From Pontibacillus yanchengensis Y32 (GTDB lineage: Bacteria > Bacillota > Bacilli > Bacillales > BH030062), in NCBI RefSeq assembly GCF_000770635.1, contig NZ_AVBF01000019.1, positions 1 to 64,000 on the forward strand: 64,000 nucleotides of DNA, in the 5' to 3' direction. Position 1 is the stretch's first letter, and every line of letters starts with the position of its first letter. Shown here in pieces: positions 27,995-37,124 of the stretch. A model generated the notes under the pieces. The model had not been told where the DNA came from, did not search any database, and saw nothing but the letters and a program-made list of their open reading frames with translations. Made by a program: the position numbers and the translations under genes.

Positions 27995-29095
27995 ATGGAA
28001 ACAACGATTCTTGTAAGTGGGTTAGGGCTAATTGGAGGCTCTATCGCCTTAAACTTAAAAAAACAAAATCATACCACCGTTATTGGATTTGATCAAAACA
28101 AAGACTCGATGGACTATGCAGTTAGAACAGGCATGATTGATCAATTCGTTCCTAGCTTTGAAGAAGGTGTTCAGCTTTCAGATGTAGTCGTACTAGCCAC
28201 ACCTGTATCCGTGTGTATCGACTATCTTCAAACAATTGATAATATGAGCCTGTCCCAACCTTTACTCGTGACCGATGTGAGTTCTGTTAAGAAACCAATA
28301 ATGGAAGCTGCATCCAAGCTTCAAAATAATGCTATACACTTTGTGGGTGGACATCCCATGGCGGGGTCTCATAAACACGGTGTCGAAGCTGCCAAAGCTC
28401 ACTTATTTGAGAATGCATTTTACCTATTAGTCCCAGGAAAAGGGAGTAGCGATAAGGATGTAGAGAAACTGGAATCTTTACTAGAGTCAACACGCAGCCA
28501 TTTCGTAACCGTGGGAGAACAGGAACATGACCAAATGACTGGTGTTATTTCGCACTTCCCACATTTGATTGCCTCGTCACTCGTTCATCAAGCTAAGAAT
28601 TGGCACCGTGTTTACCCATTTATGCATGAACTAGCTGCAGGAGGATTCCGAGATATTACGAGAATTGCTTCTAGTCATCCAAAAATGTGGAACGATATCC
28701 TTCTGCAAAATAAAGACACCATTTTAACGTTGTTAACAGATTGGATTACAGAGATGAACCATTTAAAAGAATTAGTTGAAACGGATGATCATAGTAAACT
28801 TCAAACCTACTTAGCTGATGCCAAGCAATTCCGTGATGGGCTACCCATTAAAAAGAAAGGTGCTATCCCTTCCTTTTATGATGTGTATGTTGATATACAT
28901 GACCAAGCCGGAGCGCTCTCTGAGGTAACTCATCTTTTAGCTCAATCTAAAATTAGTATTGTTAACATTCAAATTCTTGAGGTTAGAGAAGGGATTACTG
29001 GCGTATTAAGATTGAGCTTTCAGACAGAAGAAGACCAAAAGAGAAGTAAATTGGTTTTAGAGAGAAATGGTTATGAAACGACGATTCAATATTAA
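27995..29095 (+). CDS. tyrA: Prephenate dehydrogenase
   Basis: TyrA oxidatively decarboxylates prephenate to 4-hydroxyphenylpyruvate with NAD. The Rossmann motif GLGLIGGSIA lies at the N-terminus, GGHPMAGSHKHG is the substrate-binding block, and a C-terminal ACT domain (about 295-366, DVYVDIHDQAGALSEVTHLL) indicates feedback control by Tyr. Length 366. It begins three bases after hisC, and aroA follows after 14 bp with AAAGGTGGG. Confidence 0.94.
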   Translation: METTILVSGLGLIGGSIALNLKKQNHTTVIGFDQNKDSMDYAVRTGMIDQFVPSFEEGVQLSDVVVLATPVSVCIDYLQTIDNMSLSQPLLVTDVSSVKKPIMEAASKLQNNAIHFVGGHPMAGSHKHGVEAAKAHLFENAFYLLVPGKGSSDKDVEKLESLLESTRSHFVTVGEQEHDQMTGVISHFPHLIASSLVHQAKNWHRVYPFMHELAAGGFRDITRIASSHPKMWNDILLQNKDTILTLLTDWITEMNHLKELVETDDHSKLQTYLADAKQFRDGLPIKKKGAIPSFYDVYVDIHDQAGALSEVTHLLAQSKISIVNIQILEVREGITGVLRLSFQTEEDQKRSKLVLERNGYETTIQY

Positions 29096-29109
29096 AAGGT
29101 GGGAACTAT

Positions 29110-30405
29110 ATGAGTAGCATGACCATATCAAGAAGAACAAATGCTGTGAAGGGTATGATTACGGTACCAGGAGATAAATCTATTTCTCATCGATCCATTA
29201 TGTTAGCGGCATTATCCAATGGAACAAGTACTATTAATAATTTTTTAACGGGTGAGGATTGCTTAACTACGATTTCTGCTTTTCAAGCGATGGGGATTCA
29301 TATTATACAAAATGATAGCGAGATAACTGTCCATGGTAAAGGGTTATATGGATTAGAAGAGTCCTCCCAACCTATTAACCTTGGCAACTCTGGTACAACA
29401 ACGCGCTTATTGTTAGGTATATTAGCAGGAACACCCCACCATTATTGTTTGTATGGAGATGAGTCATTATCTGTTCGTCCAATGGACAGAGTGACGATTC
29501 CTCTTAGTAAAATGGGAGCAACTTTTGATGGTAATCAGCAAGGTCGTCTTCTTCCTATGAGTGTAAGAGGGGGAGAGGTGCAACCTATAGAATACACCCT
29601 ACCGATTAATAGTGCACAAATTAAATCATCTATCCTATTAGCTGGTTTATTTACTACTGGGGTTACAAAAGTGGTGGAACCTGTACCAACTCGAGACCAT
29701 ACCGAAAGAATGTTAACTGCGTTTGGTGTCGATATAGGTAGAGAAGGCAACACTATCTCCTTAAGAGGACAGCAGCAGCTTGAGGCTACAGATATAGAAG
29801 TTCCAGGTGACATATCCTCAGCGGCATTTTTTATCTGCGCAGCAGCGTTAAAAGCTGATAGTGACCTTGTAGTTAAAGATGTAGGATTAAACCCAACTCG
29901 TACCGGAATCATCGATGTACTCAAACGGATGGGGGCCACTATCGAAACGCGTATTACTAGATATATAGGAGATGAACCAATTGGTGATGTGACGGTACAA
30001 GGAGGTCCGTTAAATGGTATAACCATCTCAGGTGCGGATATCCCACGGGTCATAGATGAAATCCCTATTATTGCATTATTAGCCTCCCAAGCAGAAGGAA
30101 AGACCTTGATTAAAGATGCAGAAGATTTGCGTTACAAAGAAACGGACAGAATCCAGGCTGTTGTGGATATATTGCACAGTATGGGTGTTGATATTATAGG
30201 AACAGAGGATGGTCTAATCATTAATGGAAAACCGTCTACATTAAAAGGTGGAGAATACCATTCCTATAAAGACCACCGTATTGGAATGATGATTGCAATA
30301 GCTTCCTTATTAACGGATGAAGAAATCACTCTACAAGAACCTGATTGCATTTCCATTTCATACCCGTCATTTTTTGCACATTTTGATCAGATTCTAGAAG
30401 ACTAG
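29110..30405 (+). CDS. aroA: 3-phosphoshikimate 1-carboxyvinyltransferase (EPSP synthase)
   Basis: AroA (AroE in B. subtilis) joins shikimate-3-phosphate and PEP. The PGDKSISHRSIMLAAL and GNSGTTTRLL blocks bind S3P and PEP, and RYKETDRI and DHRIGMM lie in the second half. Length 431. It is the last recognised shikimate gene of the operon. There is no terminator in the 68-bp gap to the next gene, so transcription may continue. Confidence 0.96.
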   Translation: MSSMTISRRTNAVKGMITVPGDKSISHRSIMLAALSNGTSTINNFLTGEDCLTTISAFQAMGIHIIQNDSEITVHGKGLYGLEESSQPINLGNSGTTTRLLLGILAGTPHHYCLYGDESLSVRPMDRVTIPLSKMGATFDGNQQGRLLPMSVRGGEVQPIEYTLPINSAQIKSSILLAGLFTTGVTKVVEPVPTRDHTERMLTAFGVDIGREGNTISLRGQQQLEATDIEVPGDISSAAFFICAAALKADSDLVVKDVGLNPTRTGIIDVLKRMGATIETRITRYIGDEPIGDVTVQGGPLNGITISGADIPRVIDEIPIIALLASQAEGKTLIKDAEDLRYKETDRIQAVVDILHSMGVDIIGTEDGLIINGKPSTLKGGEYHSYKDHRIGMMIAIASLLTDEEITLQEPDCISISYPSFFAHFDQILED

Positions 30406-30473
30406 GAAAGTACACATAACTATAGGAATGCCTTCATACCTTGTACAAACGGTAGTAAGTAGGAGGTAAGGGT

Positions 30474-31349
30474 ATGGAGGCATATTCTATTCATTCTAAA
30501 CAGACTATGATTCGTGGTGAATGGTCAACTTTATCGATTGGAGTAAAGGACGGAAAATGGTGCGAAAAGAGGAAGTTGAAGAAGCAGACATTCCAAATGA
30601 ATACCGATATGCTCTGGATGAGTCCGGGGAAGGTGTATGTAGATATAGAGTTTCCGTTATATAAGGTGGACTACCTCACCCCTTTAGTACGACGTTTTAT
30701 TTATAAAGGATGTACTTGCATCATTTCACAAGTACCGATTCCTTCAAAGCGAGAGATGAAAGAGTTATATCTTGACTATATTAATGAACTAGAAGGTTTA
30801 GCTATTGATTATATGGTTGTTCCTCGTATCCCTCTTACTCAACTGGATGCTTCCGTTATTCGCTTCTTTGGTCTGCAAAAGGCTCCCTTTATCATAGTTG
30901 AAGTTAGCAACAAAGAAGAATTTTATTCGAAAAGCTGGCAGTGGATTACTCAAGCACAACATCCATCTTTTATTCCGATTGTCCCCGTATTTCAAATCGC
31001 TGGCGAAACTATTTCCTATAGTGAATGGTTGAAGATTGCTAAACAATTTGGTGTTCGTACATTGCCAAAGCCTTTAGATGAAAAACCTCTTTCCATTGAA
31101 AATTTACGAGTGACAGGAATTTCCCCCTTTAAAGGCGAATTTATTCATTTAGGTGACGCAGATTATAATTTATATTCCATTCATCCTTCTGAAGAAATTG
31201 AAGCTCTTGATCAAATGTTTTATCATAAAGCTATTCCATATGTTACAGTCTTACGTGGTAATATATTAAGAGCTAAATTAGAATTAGATGATTATAGTGG
31301 ATACGGTAAACATCGAACGATCTCGATACCTAACCATTTTATGTATTAA
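30474..31349 (+). CDS. Unrecognised protein, degenerate amidohydrolase-like
   Basis: A 291-residue soluble protein that I cannot assign to a named family. Its layout resembles a composite-domain amidohydrolase: an N-terminal beta stretch (about 12-45), SPGKVYVDIEF (about 50-60) where amidohydrolases have PGxIDxHxH, a GCTCIIS strand (GVTT-like), and a C-terminal LGDADYNLY followed by VTVLRGNIL, like the GxxADLVL..VxGxxV return strands. The metal-binding His pair is replaced (VDIEF), so hydrolase activity is unlikely. AGGAGGTAAGGGT gives a strong start. It sits between aroA and ypiA, where B. subtilis has nothing comparable. Confidence 0.6.
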   Translation: MEAYSIHSKQTMIRGEWSTLSIGVKDGKWCEKRKLKKQTFQMNTDMLWMSPGKVYVDIEFPLYKVDYLTPLVRRFIYKGCTCIISQVPIPSKREMKELYLDYINELEGLAIDYMVVPRIPLTQLDASVIRFFGLQKAPFIIVEVSNKEEFYSKSWQWITQAQHPSFIPIVPVFQIAGETISYSEWLKIAKQFGVRTLPKPLDEKPLSIENLRVTGISPFKGEFIHLGDADYNLYSIHPSEEIEALDQMFYHKAIPYVTVLRGNILRAKLELDDYSGYGKHRTISIPNHFMY

Positions 31350-31365
31350 TTGAAAGGGTGGAATT

Positions 31366-32625
31366 ATGCAAGGCCTAGAACAAGCAATCCAATTAATGAA
31401 TTCAGGTAAATCAGATCAGGCTATTGAACGGTTACGTACTGAATTATCAAGAGCAAATGACGAGGAGAAATTCACAATTGCTGAAATGTTCCTGCAATGG
31501 GGCATGACGGATGATGCTGAAGAGATTCTTCATGAATTGAACCAGCGCTTCCCTGGAGAACATGAAATTACGCTTTTATTAGCTGAAATATATGTAGATC
31601 AAGAAAAAGATGAACTGGCTATTGACTTGTTAAACAAAGTTCCAGAAGATGATGATGAATATTTAAGCGCTCTTGTCCAACTTGCTGATTTATATCAAGC
31701 ACAAGGATTATTTGAAGTTGCAGAGCAAAAGCTATTAGCAGCAAAAAATATATCACCTGCAGAACCGGTGTTAGATTTCGCATTAGGTGAGCTAGCATTT
31801 TCTACTGGAGAATATCAAAAATGCATTCCTTATTATGAAAAGGCGATGAGAAGAAATCAGCAGATGGGGGAAACGGAGATACCGTTACGATTAGCTGAGG
31901 CGTATGCTATTTTGGGTGACTTCCAACAATCTCTTGATTACTTCCAAGCAACGGATGACTACACACCTGACGTATTGTTCCGTTATGGATTCACCGCTTA
32001 TCAAGCAAATCGTATAGACATTGCCATGCGTGTTTGGAAGAAGCTAATTGAAGAGGATCCATTTTATCAATCTGCCTACCCACTTTTAGCAGAAGCACAG
32101 GAGTCAGAAGGATTGATACAGGAAGCATATGAAACTGCGCATAAAGGCTTGAAAAAAGATGAATTTAATAAAGACTTGTTCGTTCAAGCAGGTAAACTCG
32201 CGTTTCGAATCGAGAATAAACAAGAAGGTTACCAACTAATTCGACAAGCTATCTCACTAGATCCAGGTGACAAAGAAGCAGCAATCTTTCTAGTAGAGCG
32301 TCTAAAAGAGGATGGAGATTTTGAGGCGATCAAAGATTTACTAGAACATTTAATCGAAATGAAGGAAGAAGAACCTCTATATAAATGGGAGTTAGCAAGA
32401 GCAAACAATGAATTAGAATACTTTAAAGAGGCATTAAACGACTATCAAGAAGCATATAATGCCTTTAAAGATGATAGCGACTTTCTTAAAGAATACGGTT
32501 ACTTTCTTGTAGAAGAGGCAAGAGTAAACGATGCTCACCAAGTATTAAGTAAGTATCTGGAAATTGATCCTACAGATGAAGAAGTGCAAGAGTTTATGTC
32601 ACGTCTTGAAACTAATGACGACTAG
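31366..32625 (+). CDS. ypiA: TPR-repeat protein YpiA
   Basis: The 419-residue acidic protein consists of about ten tetratricopeptide-like helix pairs (recurring A-x2-L-x6-G pattern) over nearly its whole length. It has no signal or membrane segment, so it is probably a cytoplasmic scaffold. Position between the aro genes and ypiB matches B. subtilis YpiA, whose role is not known to me in detail. AAAGGGTGG precedes the ATG. Its 3' end is separated by 37 bp from reoY. Confidence 0.85.
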   Translation: MQGLEQAIQLMNSGKSDQAIERLRTELSRANDEEKFTIAEMFLQWGMTDDAEEILHELNQRFPGEHEITLLLAEIYVDQEKDELAIDLLNKVPEDDDEYLSALVQLADLYQAQGLFEVAEQKLLAAKNISPAEPVLDFALGELAFSTGEYQKCIPYYEKAMRRNQQMGETEIPLRLAEAYAILGDFQQSLDYFQATDDYTPDVLFRYGFTAYQANRIDIAMRVWKKLIEEDPFYQSAYPLLAEAQESEGLIQEAYETAHKGLKKDEFNKDLFVQAGKLAFRIENKQEGYQLIRQAISLDPGDKEAAIFLVERLKEDGDFEAIKDLLEHLIEMKEEEPLYKWELARANNELEYFKEALNDYQEAYNAFKDDSDFLKEYGYFLVEEARVNDAHQVLSKYLEIDPTDEEVQEFMSRLETNDD

Positions 32626-32662
32626 TAGTGATTCATCTCTTTTAAAAAAGGAGGTCCTGGAA

Positions 32663-33217
32663 GTGAAAACGCCTGTATCGGTAGAGGATAAGAAAGAATT
32701 TGTTCGTTGGTTTTTGAATCATTATCAATTGAAGCGCCGAGAAAGTGTTTGGATCCTGAACTATTTGATTAATCATGACACGATAATGGAAAATGTTCAT
32801 TTTGTAGAAGAGGCTCGTTTTTGTCCACGTGGGATTATCATTTCAACTCATTGTGTGGAAGAAGTACCGTTTCGTTTTTATAAGGACCAAATTATGACAA
32901 CAGACGCCGAGAAATCCTTCCATGACATTCGACTAAACAGAAATGAGGCAGTTTACATTCAGCTGAATTTTAAAAATGGTCACCAATCATCACAATATGC
33001 TGCTGTTTTAGAAGAAAACCCGTATATGCCTAAGGACTATTTTATTACAGAGAAAGATCAAGAAATAGCCGAAAAAGTTCTACAAACATCCATCTCAAAC
33101 TATCAAACAGAACAATTGATGCTACAAATCGATGAAGCATTAGACACAGGTGATAAAGAAAAATTCCAGAGACTCTCCCTTCAACTAAAAGAGCTACAGT
33201 ATAAATACACCCCATAA
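32663..33217 (+). CDS. reoY: ReoY-type proteolytic degradation factor (YpiB)
   Basis: YpiB/ReoY proteins work with ReoM and ClpCP to control degradation of MurA-type enzymes, linking cell wall synthesis to the PrkA/ReoM signal (described in Listeria). The 184-residue protein carries the conserved blocks [29 protein letters not shown] and [17 protein letters not shown]. The GTG at 32663 follows GGAGGTCC and fits the family N-terminus; the frame is open upstream inside ypiA. The terminator overlaps its stop. Confidence 0.88.
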   Translation: MKTPVSVEDKKEFVRWFLNHYQLKRRESVWILNYLINHDTIMENVHFVEEARFCPRGIIISTHCVEEVPFRFYKDQIMTTDAEKSFHDIRLNRNEAVYIQLNFKNGHQSSQYAAVLEENPYMPKDYFITEKDQEIAEKVLQTSISNYQTEQLMLQIDEALDTGDKEKFQRLSLQLKELQYKYTP

Positions 33218-33243
33218 ATAATGAAGGGGTGTATTTTTTTTTA
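33203..33243 (+). terminator. Terminator of ypiA-reoY
   Basis: AAATACACCCC (33203-33213) pairs with GGGGTGTATTT (33226-33236), followed by a T run; the reoY stop codon lies in the loop. Confidence 0.88.
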
Positions 33244-33331
33244 CTAGTTACACGTTCACTTCTTTTCAACACAGAATTTTGTAGTACAATAGAAAATAAC
33301 TATTAGTTAATGGAAGGATAGGGTTTTGGAT

Positions 33332-33799
33332 ATGCAATGGAACACAGAAGACATGAATATGTATATTCATTCTAAGGAATACGTTGATACGTGCGTCATC
33401 CCACTTTTACCTGTTTCTTTTAATGCTGAAGATGATAAACTAGTTTCCATGGCATTTCAGCATGAATTCTTAACAGTATTTACAAATGAAATAGAAAAGC
33501 AATTTAAAGGCAGGATCTTTTTATCTCCATCCTATACGTATTCGCCAAGTGCAGAGATAGAACTTGAAATGAATAGGCTCAATAAGTGGTGTGAAGAAGC
33601 AGAAGCACAAGGGTTTAACCATATTCTACTATTTACTATGGATCCAAAGTGGAAGAAACAAGAACGTAAATTAGACGGTTCTTTAGTTTGGCTTCCTGCT
33701 GGACAAGTTGACTCGTTACAAAGTGAAGAAGCGCAAAAATATGTTCAATCACAAATTGATCAAGTAACAGAATTAATTATGGCATATTGGCAAGAATAA
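33332..33799 (+). CDS. ypiF: YpiF-like protein (DUF2487)
   Basis: A 155-residue soluble protein without recognised catalytic motif. The conserved start MQWNTEDMNMYIHSKEYVDT and position just before qcrA match B. subtilis YpiF. The ATG at 33332 fits the family, with AAGGATAGGG upstream; an in-frame TTG six bases earlier is the alternative. It has no own terminator before the qcr promoter. Function unknown; adjacency to qcrABC is conserved. Confidence 0.78.
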   Translation: MQWNTEDMNMYIHSKEYVDTCVIPLLPVSFNAEDDKLVSMAFQHEFLTVFTNEIEKQFKGRIFLSPSYTYSPSAEIELEMNRLNKWCEEAEAQGFNHILLFTMDPKWKKQERKLDGSLVWLPAGQVDSLQSEEAQKYVQSQIDQVTELIMAYWQE

Positions 33800-33825
33800 T
33801 TCTTGAAGCGATTCCATTCTCAATA

Positions 33826-33854
33826 TTGACCGGACAAGTAGATTGCGCTATCAT
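33826..33854 (+). promoter_or_regulatory. SigA-type promoter of qcrABC
   Basis: TTGACC (33826-33831), exactly 17 bp, TATCAT (33849-33854), 84 bp before qcrA. Both boxes have five of six consensus bases. Confidence 0.7.
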
Positions 33855-33937
33855 AGTAATGTCCTAGTAAACTGTGTGATATTTTTCCATGAACGTTCGT
33901 GTAAACGTTGGATTATATGGATAGAGGGGGGAAAACA

Positions 33938-34447
33938 ATGAGCGAAAGAAAGCAACAAGTATCCCGTCGACAATTTCTAAACTACACATTAACAGGTGTA
34001 GGCGGATTTATGGGTGCAGCAATGCTTGCTCCAATGGTTCGTATGGCTGTTGATCCTGTTCTTCAACCGAAGAAAGAGGGGGATTTTGTAGCAGTAACAG
34101 AGGTTAGTAAGTTAACAAAAGAACCTCAACGCTTTAACTTCAAAATTGAACAAGTAGATGCATGGTACACCTCTGAAGTAACAAAAGCTGCATGGGTGTA
34201 TAAAAAGGAGAATGACGAGATCGTTGCTCTATCTCCAATCTGTAAACACCTCGGTTGTGTTGTCAACTGGGAAGGTGGACAAGGACATGAAGACAGATTC
34301 TATTGTCCATGTCACGGTGGCTTGTATGAGAAAAATGGAGAAAATGTACCAGGTACACCACCACTAGCTCCGTTAGATTCGTATAAGACAAAAGTAAAAG
34401 ATGGAACGCTTTACTTAGGTGAAGCTGTACCAAATATGGAGGTGTAA
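33938..34447 (+). CDS. qcrA: Menaquinol:cytochrome c reductase Rieske subunit
   Basis: QcrA is the 2Fe-2S Rieske protein of the Bacillus bc complex. The N-terminus has a twin-Arg type motif SRRQFLNY followed by a hydrophobic anchor (about 17-38), consistent with Tat export. Cluster motifs are CKHLGC (Cys102, His104, Cys107) and CPCHGG (Cys123, Cys125, His126); Cys107 and Cys125 form the disulphide. Length 169. The ATG at 33938 follows GAGGGGGG; an upstream frame from 33908 lacks a site. Confidence 0.95.
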   Translation: MSERKQQVSRRQFLNYTLTGVGGFMGAAMLAPMVRMAVDPVLQPKKEGDFVAVTEVSKLTKEPQRFNFKIEQVDAWYTSEVTKAAWVYKKENDEIVALSPICKHLGCVVNWEGGQGHEDRFYCPCHGGLYEKNGENVPGTPPLAPLDSYKTKVKDGTLYLGEAVPNMEV

Positions 34448-34450
34448 AAC

Positions 34451-35125
34451 ATGCTTCAAAAGCTATATGATTGGGTGGATGAACGTGTTGATATTACACC
34501 TTTATGGCGTGATATTGCGGATCACGAAGTCCCAGAGCACGTAAACCCTGCTCATCACTTTTCTGCATTTGTATATTGTTTCGGAGGATTGACATTCTTC
34601 ATTACAGTTATACAAGTGTTGTCCGGAATGTTCTTAACCATGTATTACGTACCAGATATTGAGAATGCATGGAAATCGGTTTATTACTTACAAAAAGAAG
34701 TAGCATATGGGCAAATTGTTCGCGGCATGCACCACTGGGGTGCGAGTCTAGTTATCGTGATGATATTTTTACATACATTGCGTGTATTCTTCCAAGGCGC
34801 ATACAAAAAACCTCGTGAATTAAACTGGGTAGTAGGAGTATTAATCTTCTTCGTTATGCTTGGACTTGGATTTACTGGGTATCTATTACCTTGGGACAAC
34901 AAAGCGTTCTTTGCTACACAGGTTGGCTTAGAGATTGCCCAACAAACACCATTAATAGGTACTCAAGTTAAAACCCTACTTGCTGGTGACCCAGAGATTG
35001 TAGGTGCTCAAACCTTAACACGATTCTTTGCAATTCATGTATTCTTCCTACCTGCCGCATTGTTTGGCTTAATGGGAGCTCACTTTGTGATGATTCGTAA
35101 ACAAGGTATTTCTGGACCATTGTAG
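34451..35125 (+). CDS. qcrB: Menaquinol:cytochrome c reductase cytochrome b subunit
   Basis: QcrB is the cytochrome b6-like subunit with four membrane helices carrying hemes bL and bH. His residues in PAHHFSA, GMHHWGAS and FLHTLRVF are the likely ligands. Cys43 (in FVYCFGG) corresponds to the residue that covalently holds an extra heme in B. subtilis QcrB. Length 224. It starts three bases after qcrA and precedes qcrC. Confidence 0.95.
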   Translation: MLQKLYDWVDERVDITPLWRDIADHEVPEHVNPAHHFSAFVYCFGGLTFFITVIQVLSGMFLTMYYVPDIENAWKSVYYLQKEVAYGQIVRGMHHWGASLVIVMIFLHTLRVFFQGAYKKPRELNWVVGVLIFFVMLGLGFTGYLLPWDNKAFFATQVGLEIAQQTPLIGTQVKTLLAGDPEIVGAQTLTRFFAIHVFFLPAALFGLMGAHFVMIRKQGISGPL

Positions 35126-35166
35126 AACACGTTTGAAAAATACAGACACATAAAGGAGGGAACGCT

Positions 35167-36351
35167 GTGCATAGGGGAAAGGGTATGAAATTTGTTGGTG
35201 ACTCACGTGTACCGGCAGAAAAGAAACCGAATATACCAAAAGACTATTCTGAATATCCTGGTAGAACAGAAGCGTTCTGGCCCAACTTCTTATTAAAAGA
35301 ATGGTTGGTAGGTGCTGTTTTCCTTATTGGTTTCTTAACATTAACCGTTGTAGCGCCATCACCATTAGAAAAAATGGCAGATCCTACAGATGCAGGATAT
35401 ATACCACTTCCAGACTGGTACTTCTTGTTTCTTTATCAGTTCTTAAAATATGAATTCGCTAGTGGACCATATATTGTTCTTGGTGCATTTATCATTCCTG
35501 GACTAGCCTTTGGTGCATTATTGCTCGCACCATTCTTGGATGCAGGGCCTGGACGACGTCCATTTCAACGTCCGATAGCGAATGCGCTAATGTTAATTGG
35601 TTTAGCCGCAACAGTATTCCTTACTTGGGAAGCAGCGGACCATGTTGATTGGGAAGCTCGTGCTGAATCAGGTAAGATTACTAAAGATGTAGAGATTAAT
35701 ACAGAAGCTGCAGGCTATGAAATCTTCAAACAGAATTGTGCTTCCTGCCACGGTCAGGAACTAGGTGGAGGAGTAGGTCCTTCCTTAGTTGGTACAGAAT
35801 TATCTGTTGAAGAGATTAAAAATATCGCTGTTAACGGAAAAGGTGATATGCCTGCTGTTATGAAAGGTAAGCCAGAAGACCAAATCCAAACACTATCAGA
35901 GTTCGTTAAAAACCCTGCTGGTGGCGGTGAAGGTGGTTCTGAAGGCGGTTCTTCTGAAGGAAGCTCCGAGGGAGGATCTGAAGGTGGATCTGAAGGAAGC
36001 TCTGAGGGAGGATCTGAAGGCGGATCTGAAAGTGGCTCTCAAGAAGGATCTGAAGGCGGATCCGAAGGAAGCTCTGAAGGGAGTTCTGAGGGAAGCTCTG
36101 GAGAAAGTGCAAGCATCAACACAGAAGCCGCTGGCTATGAGATCTTTAAACAGAACTGTGCATCATGTCATGGCCAAGAATTAGGCGGAGGTGCTGGCCC
36201 TAACCTGGTAAACAATGAGCTTTCTCAAGATGAGATTAAGCAAATTGTTACAAAAGGCCAAGGTAGCATGCCTGCAGTCATGCAAGGAAAACCAGAGGAA
36301 GACATTAATAAGCTAACAGAATTTGTTGCTAATCCATCAAATGGTAGCTAA
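35167..36351 (+). CDS. qcrC: Menaquinol:cytochrome c reductase subunit QcrC with two tandem cytochrome c domains
   Basis: The N-terminal half (1-176) is the subunit IV-like membrane part with the conserved [14 protein letters not shown] start (GTG codon, AAGGAGGG upstream) and PLPDWYFLF. Residues 177-250 are a cytochrome c domain with CASCH at 191-195 and a candidate axial Met228. A 65-residue Gly/Ser/Glu linker (252-316) then joins a second cytochrome c domain (317-390) with CASCH at 331-335 and Met368. The domains match at about 55 of 74 positions and are exactly 140 codons apart. Bacillus QcrC normally has about 255 residues and one heme c; this one has 394. It is the last gene of qcrABC. 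Confidence 0.95.
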   Translation: MHRGKGMKFVGDSRVPAEKKPNIPKDYSEYPGRTEAFWPNFLLKEWLVGAVFLIGFLTLTVVAPSPLEKMADPTDAGYIPLPDWYFLFLYQFLKYEFASGPYIVLGAFIIPGLAFGALLLAPFLDAGPGRRPFQRPIANALMLIGLAATVFLTWEAADHVDWEARAESGKITKDVEINTEAAGYEIFKQNCASCHGQELGGGVGPSLVGTELSVEEIKNIAVNGKGDMPAVMKGKPEDQIQTLSEFVKNPAGGGEGGSEGGSSEGSSEGGSEGGSEGSSEGGSEGGSESGSQEGSEGGSEGSSEGSSEGSSGESASINTEAAGYEIFKQNCASCHGQELGGGAGPNLVNNELSQDEIKQIVTKGQGSMPAVMQGKPEEDINKLTEFVANPSNGS

Positions 36352-36415
36352 AAAATCTCAGTCCTTAATTTCAAGCTAAAAACAACTTCTTGTTGTATAG
36401 AATTACCAATGAGAG

Positions 36416-36448
36416 AAGAAGCTGGCTTTATGAAGCCAGCTTCTTTTT
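36416..36448 (+). terminator. Terminator of qcrABC
   Basis: GAAGCTGGCTT (36418-36428) pairs with AAGCCAGCTTC (36433-36443), loop TATG, followed by T5. Confidence 0.9.
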
Positions 36449-36467
36449 CTGAATGGAGATGGTTTGT

Positions 36468-37055
36468 ATGATTAGATATATATTAAAACAGAAGACGTTT
36501 CTAGCTCTATTGTTATTTATTAATATATTTGGTACGGCTTATGGTTATTGGTGGTATAAAGGACAGCTTGCTGTCACTCCTGACCACTTTTTAATTTTTG
36601 TACCTGATAGTCCAACAGCAAGCTTGTTTTTTTGCATCTTCTTAGCTTTCTTTATTTTTGGTAAACATGTTCCATACATAGAAGCTTTGGCTATTGTAAC
36701 GCTATTTAAATATGGAGTATGGGCAGTAATAATGAATCTATTAACATTAATAGTATCAGGCTACCTTTCGCCTTTAGGTTATATGTTAATTGCGTCACAT
36801 GGAGCAATGGCGATTCAAGGATTATTGTATGCCCCATTTTATCGTATTAAAATACGCCATATTGCAGTGGCTGCAATTTGGACTTTACATAATGATGTGA
36901 TTGATTATGTATTTGGCATGATGCCGAAATATGGAAGTTTGAATCAATACATAGATCAAATAGGATACTTTACATTTTGGCTAAGCATTATTTCTTTATT
37001 TATTGCCTATTTCCTGACAGTCAGAAAAAATATCCAAAAAACATATAAATTTTAA
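36468..37055 (+). CDS. ypjA: YpjA-like membrane protein (DUF1405)
   Basis: A 195-residue integral membrane protein with about six hydrophobic segments, including the N-terminal LALLLFINIFGTAYGYWWY block typical of DUF1405. Position after qcrC and before ypjB matches B. subtilis YpjA; function unknown. The ATG at 36468 has GGAG about ten bases upstream; an ATG at 36453 would overlap the site. It lies between the qcr terminator and a sporulation gene. Confidence 0.8.
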   Translation: MIRYILKQKTFLALLLFINIFGTAYGYWWYKGQLAVTPDHFLIFVPDSPTASLFFCIFLAFFIFGKHVPYIEALAIVTLFKYGVWAVIMNLLTLIVSGYLSPLGYMLIASHGAMAIQGLLYAPFYRIKIRHIAVAAIWTLHNDVIDYVFGMMPKYGSLNQYIDQIGYFTFWLSIISLFIAYFLTVRKNIQKTYKF

Positions 37056-37062
37056 TCGCTTG

Positions 37063-37091
37063 TACTAATCCCCGTATTCGACTCATACATT
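37063..37091 (+). promoter_or_regulatory. Candidate SigE promoter of ypjB
   Basis: CATACATT at 37084-37091 is a perfect SigE -10 (CATACANT). TACTAAT at 37063-37069, 14 bp upstream, is a five-of-seven match to the -35. It lies 33 bp before ypjB. Confidence 0.55.
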
Positions 37092-37124
37092 GTAAGCACA
37101 AGGTTTGTGTGAGAGGGGACCAAT

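Noticed and set aside
29535-30053. 172-codon open frame antisense to aroA
   Set aside because: It is a long shadow frame with no start site support; aroA is complete and conserved on the other strand.
35906-36184. Alternative open frames over the qcrC linker
   Set aside because: They arise from the repetitive GGA/GAA/TCT codons of the linker; the qcrC frame has conserved domains on both sides.
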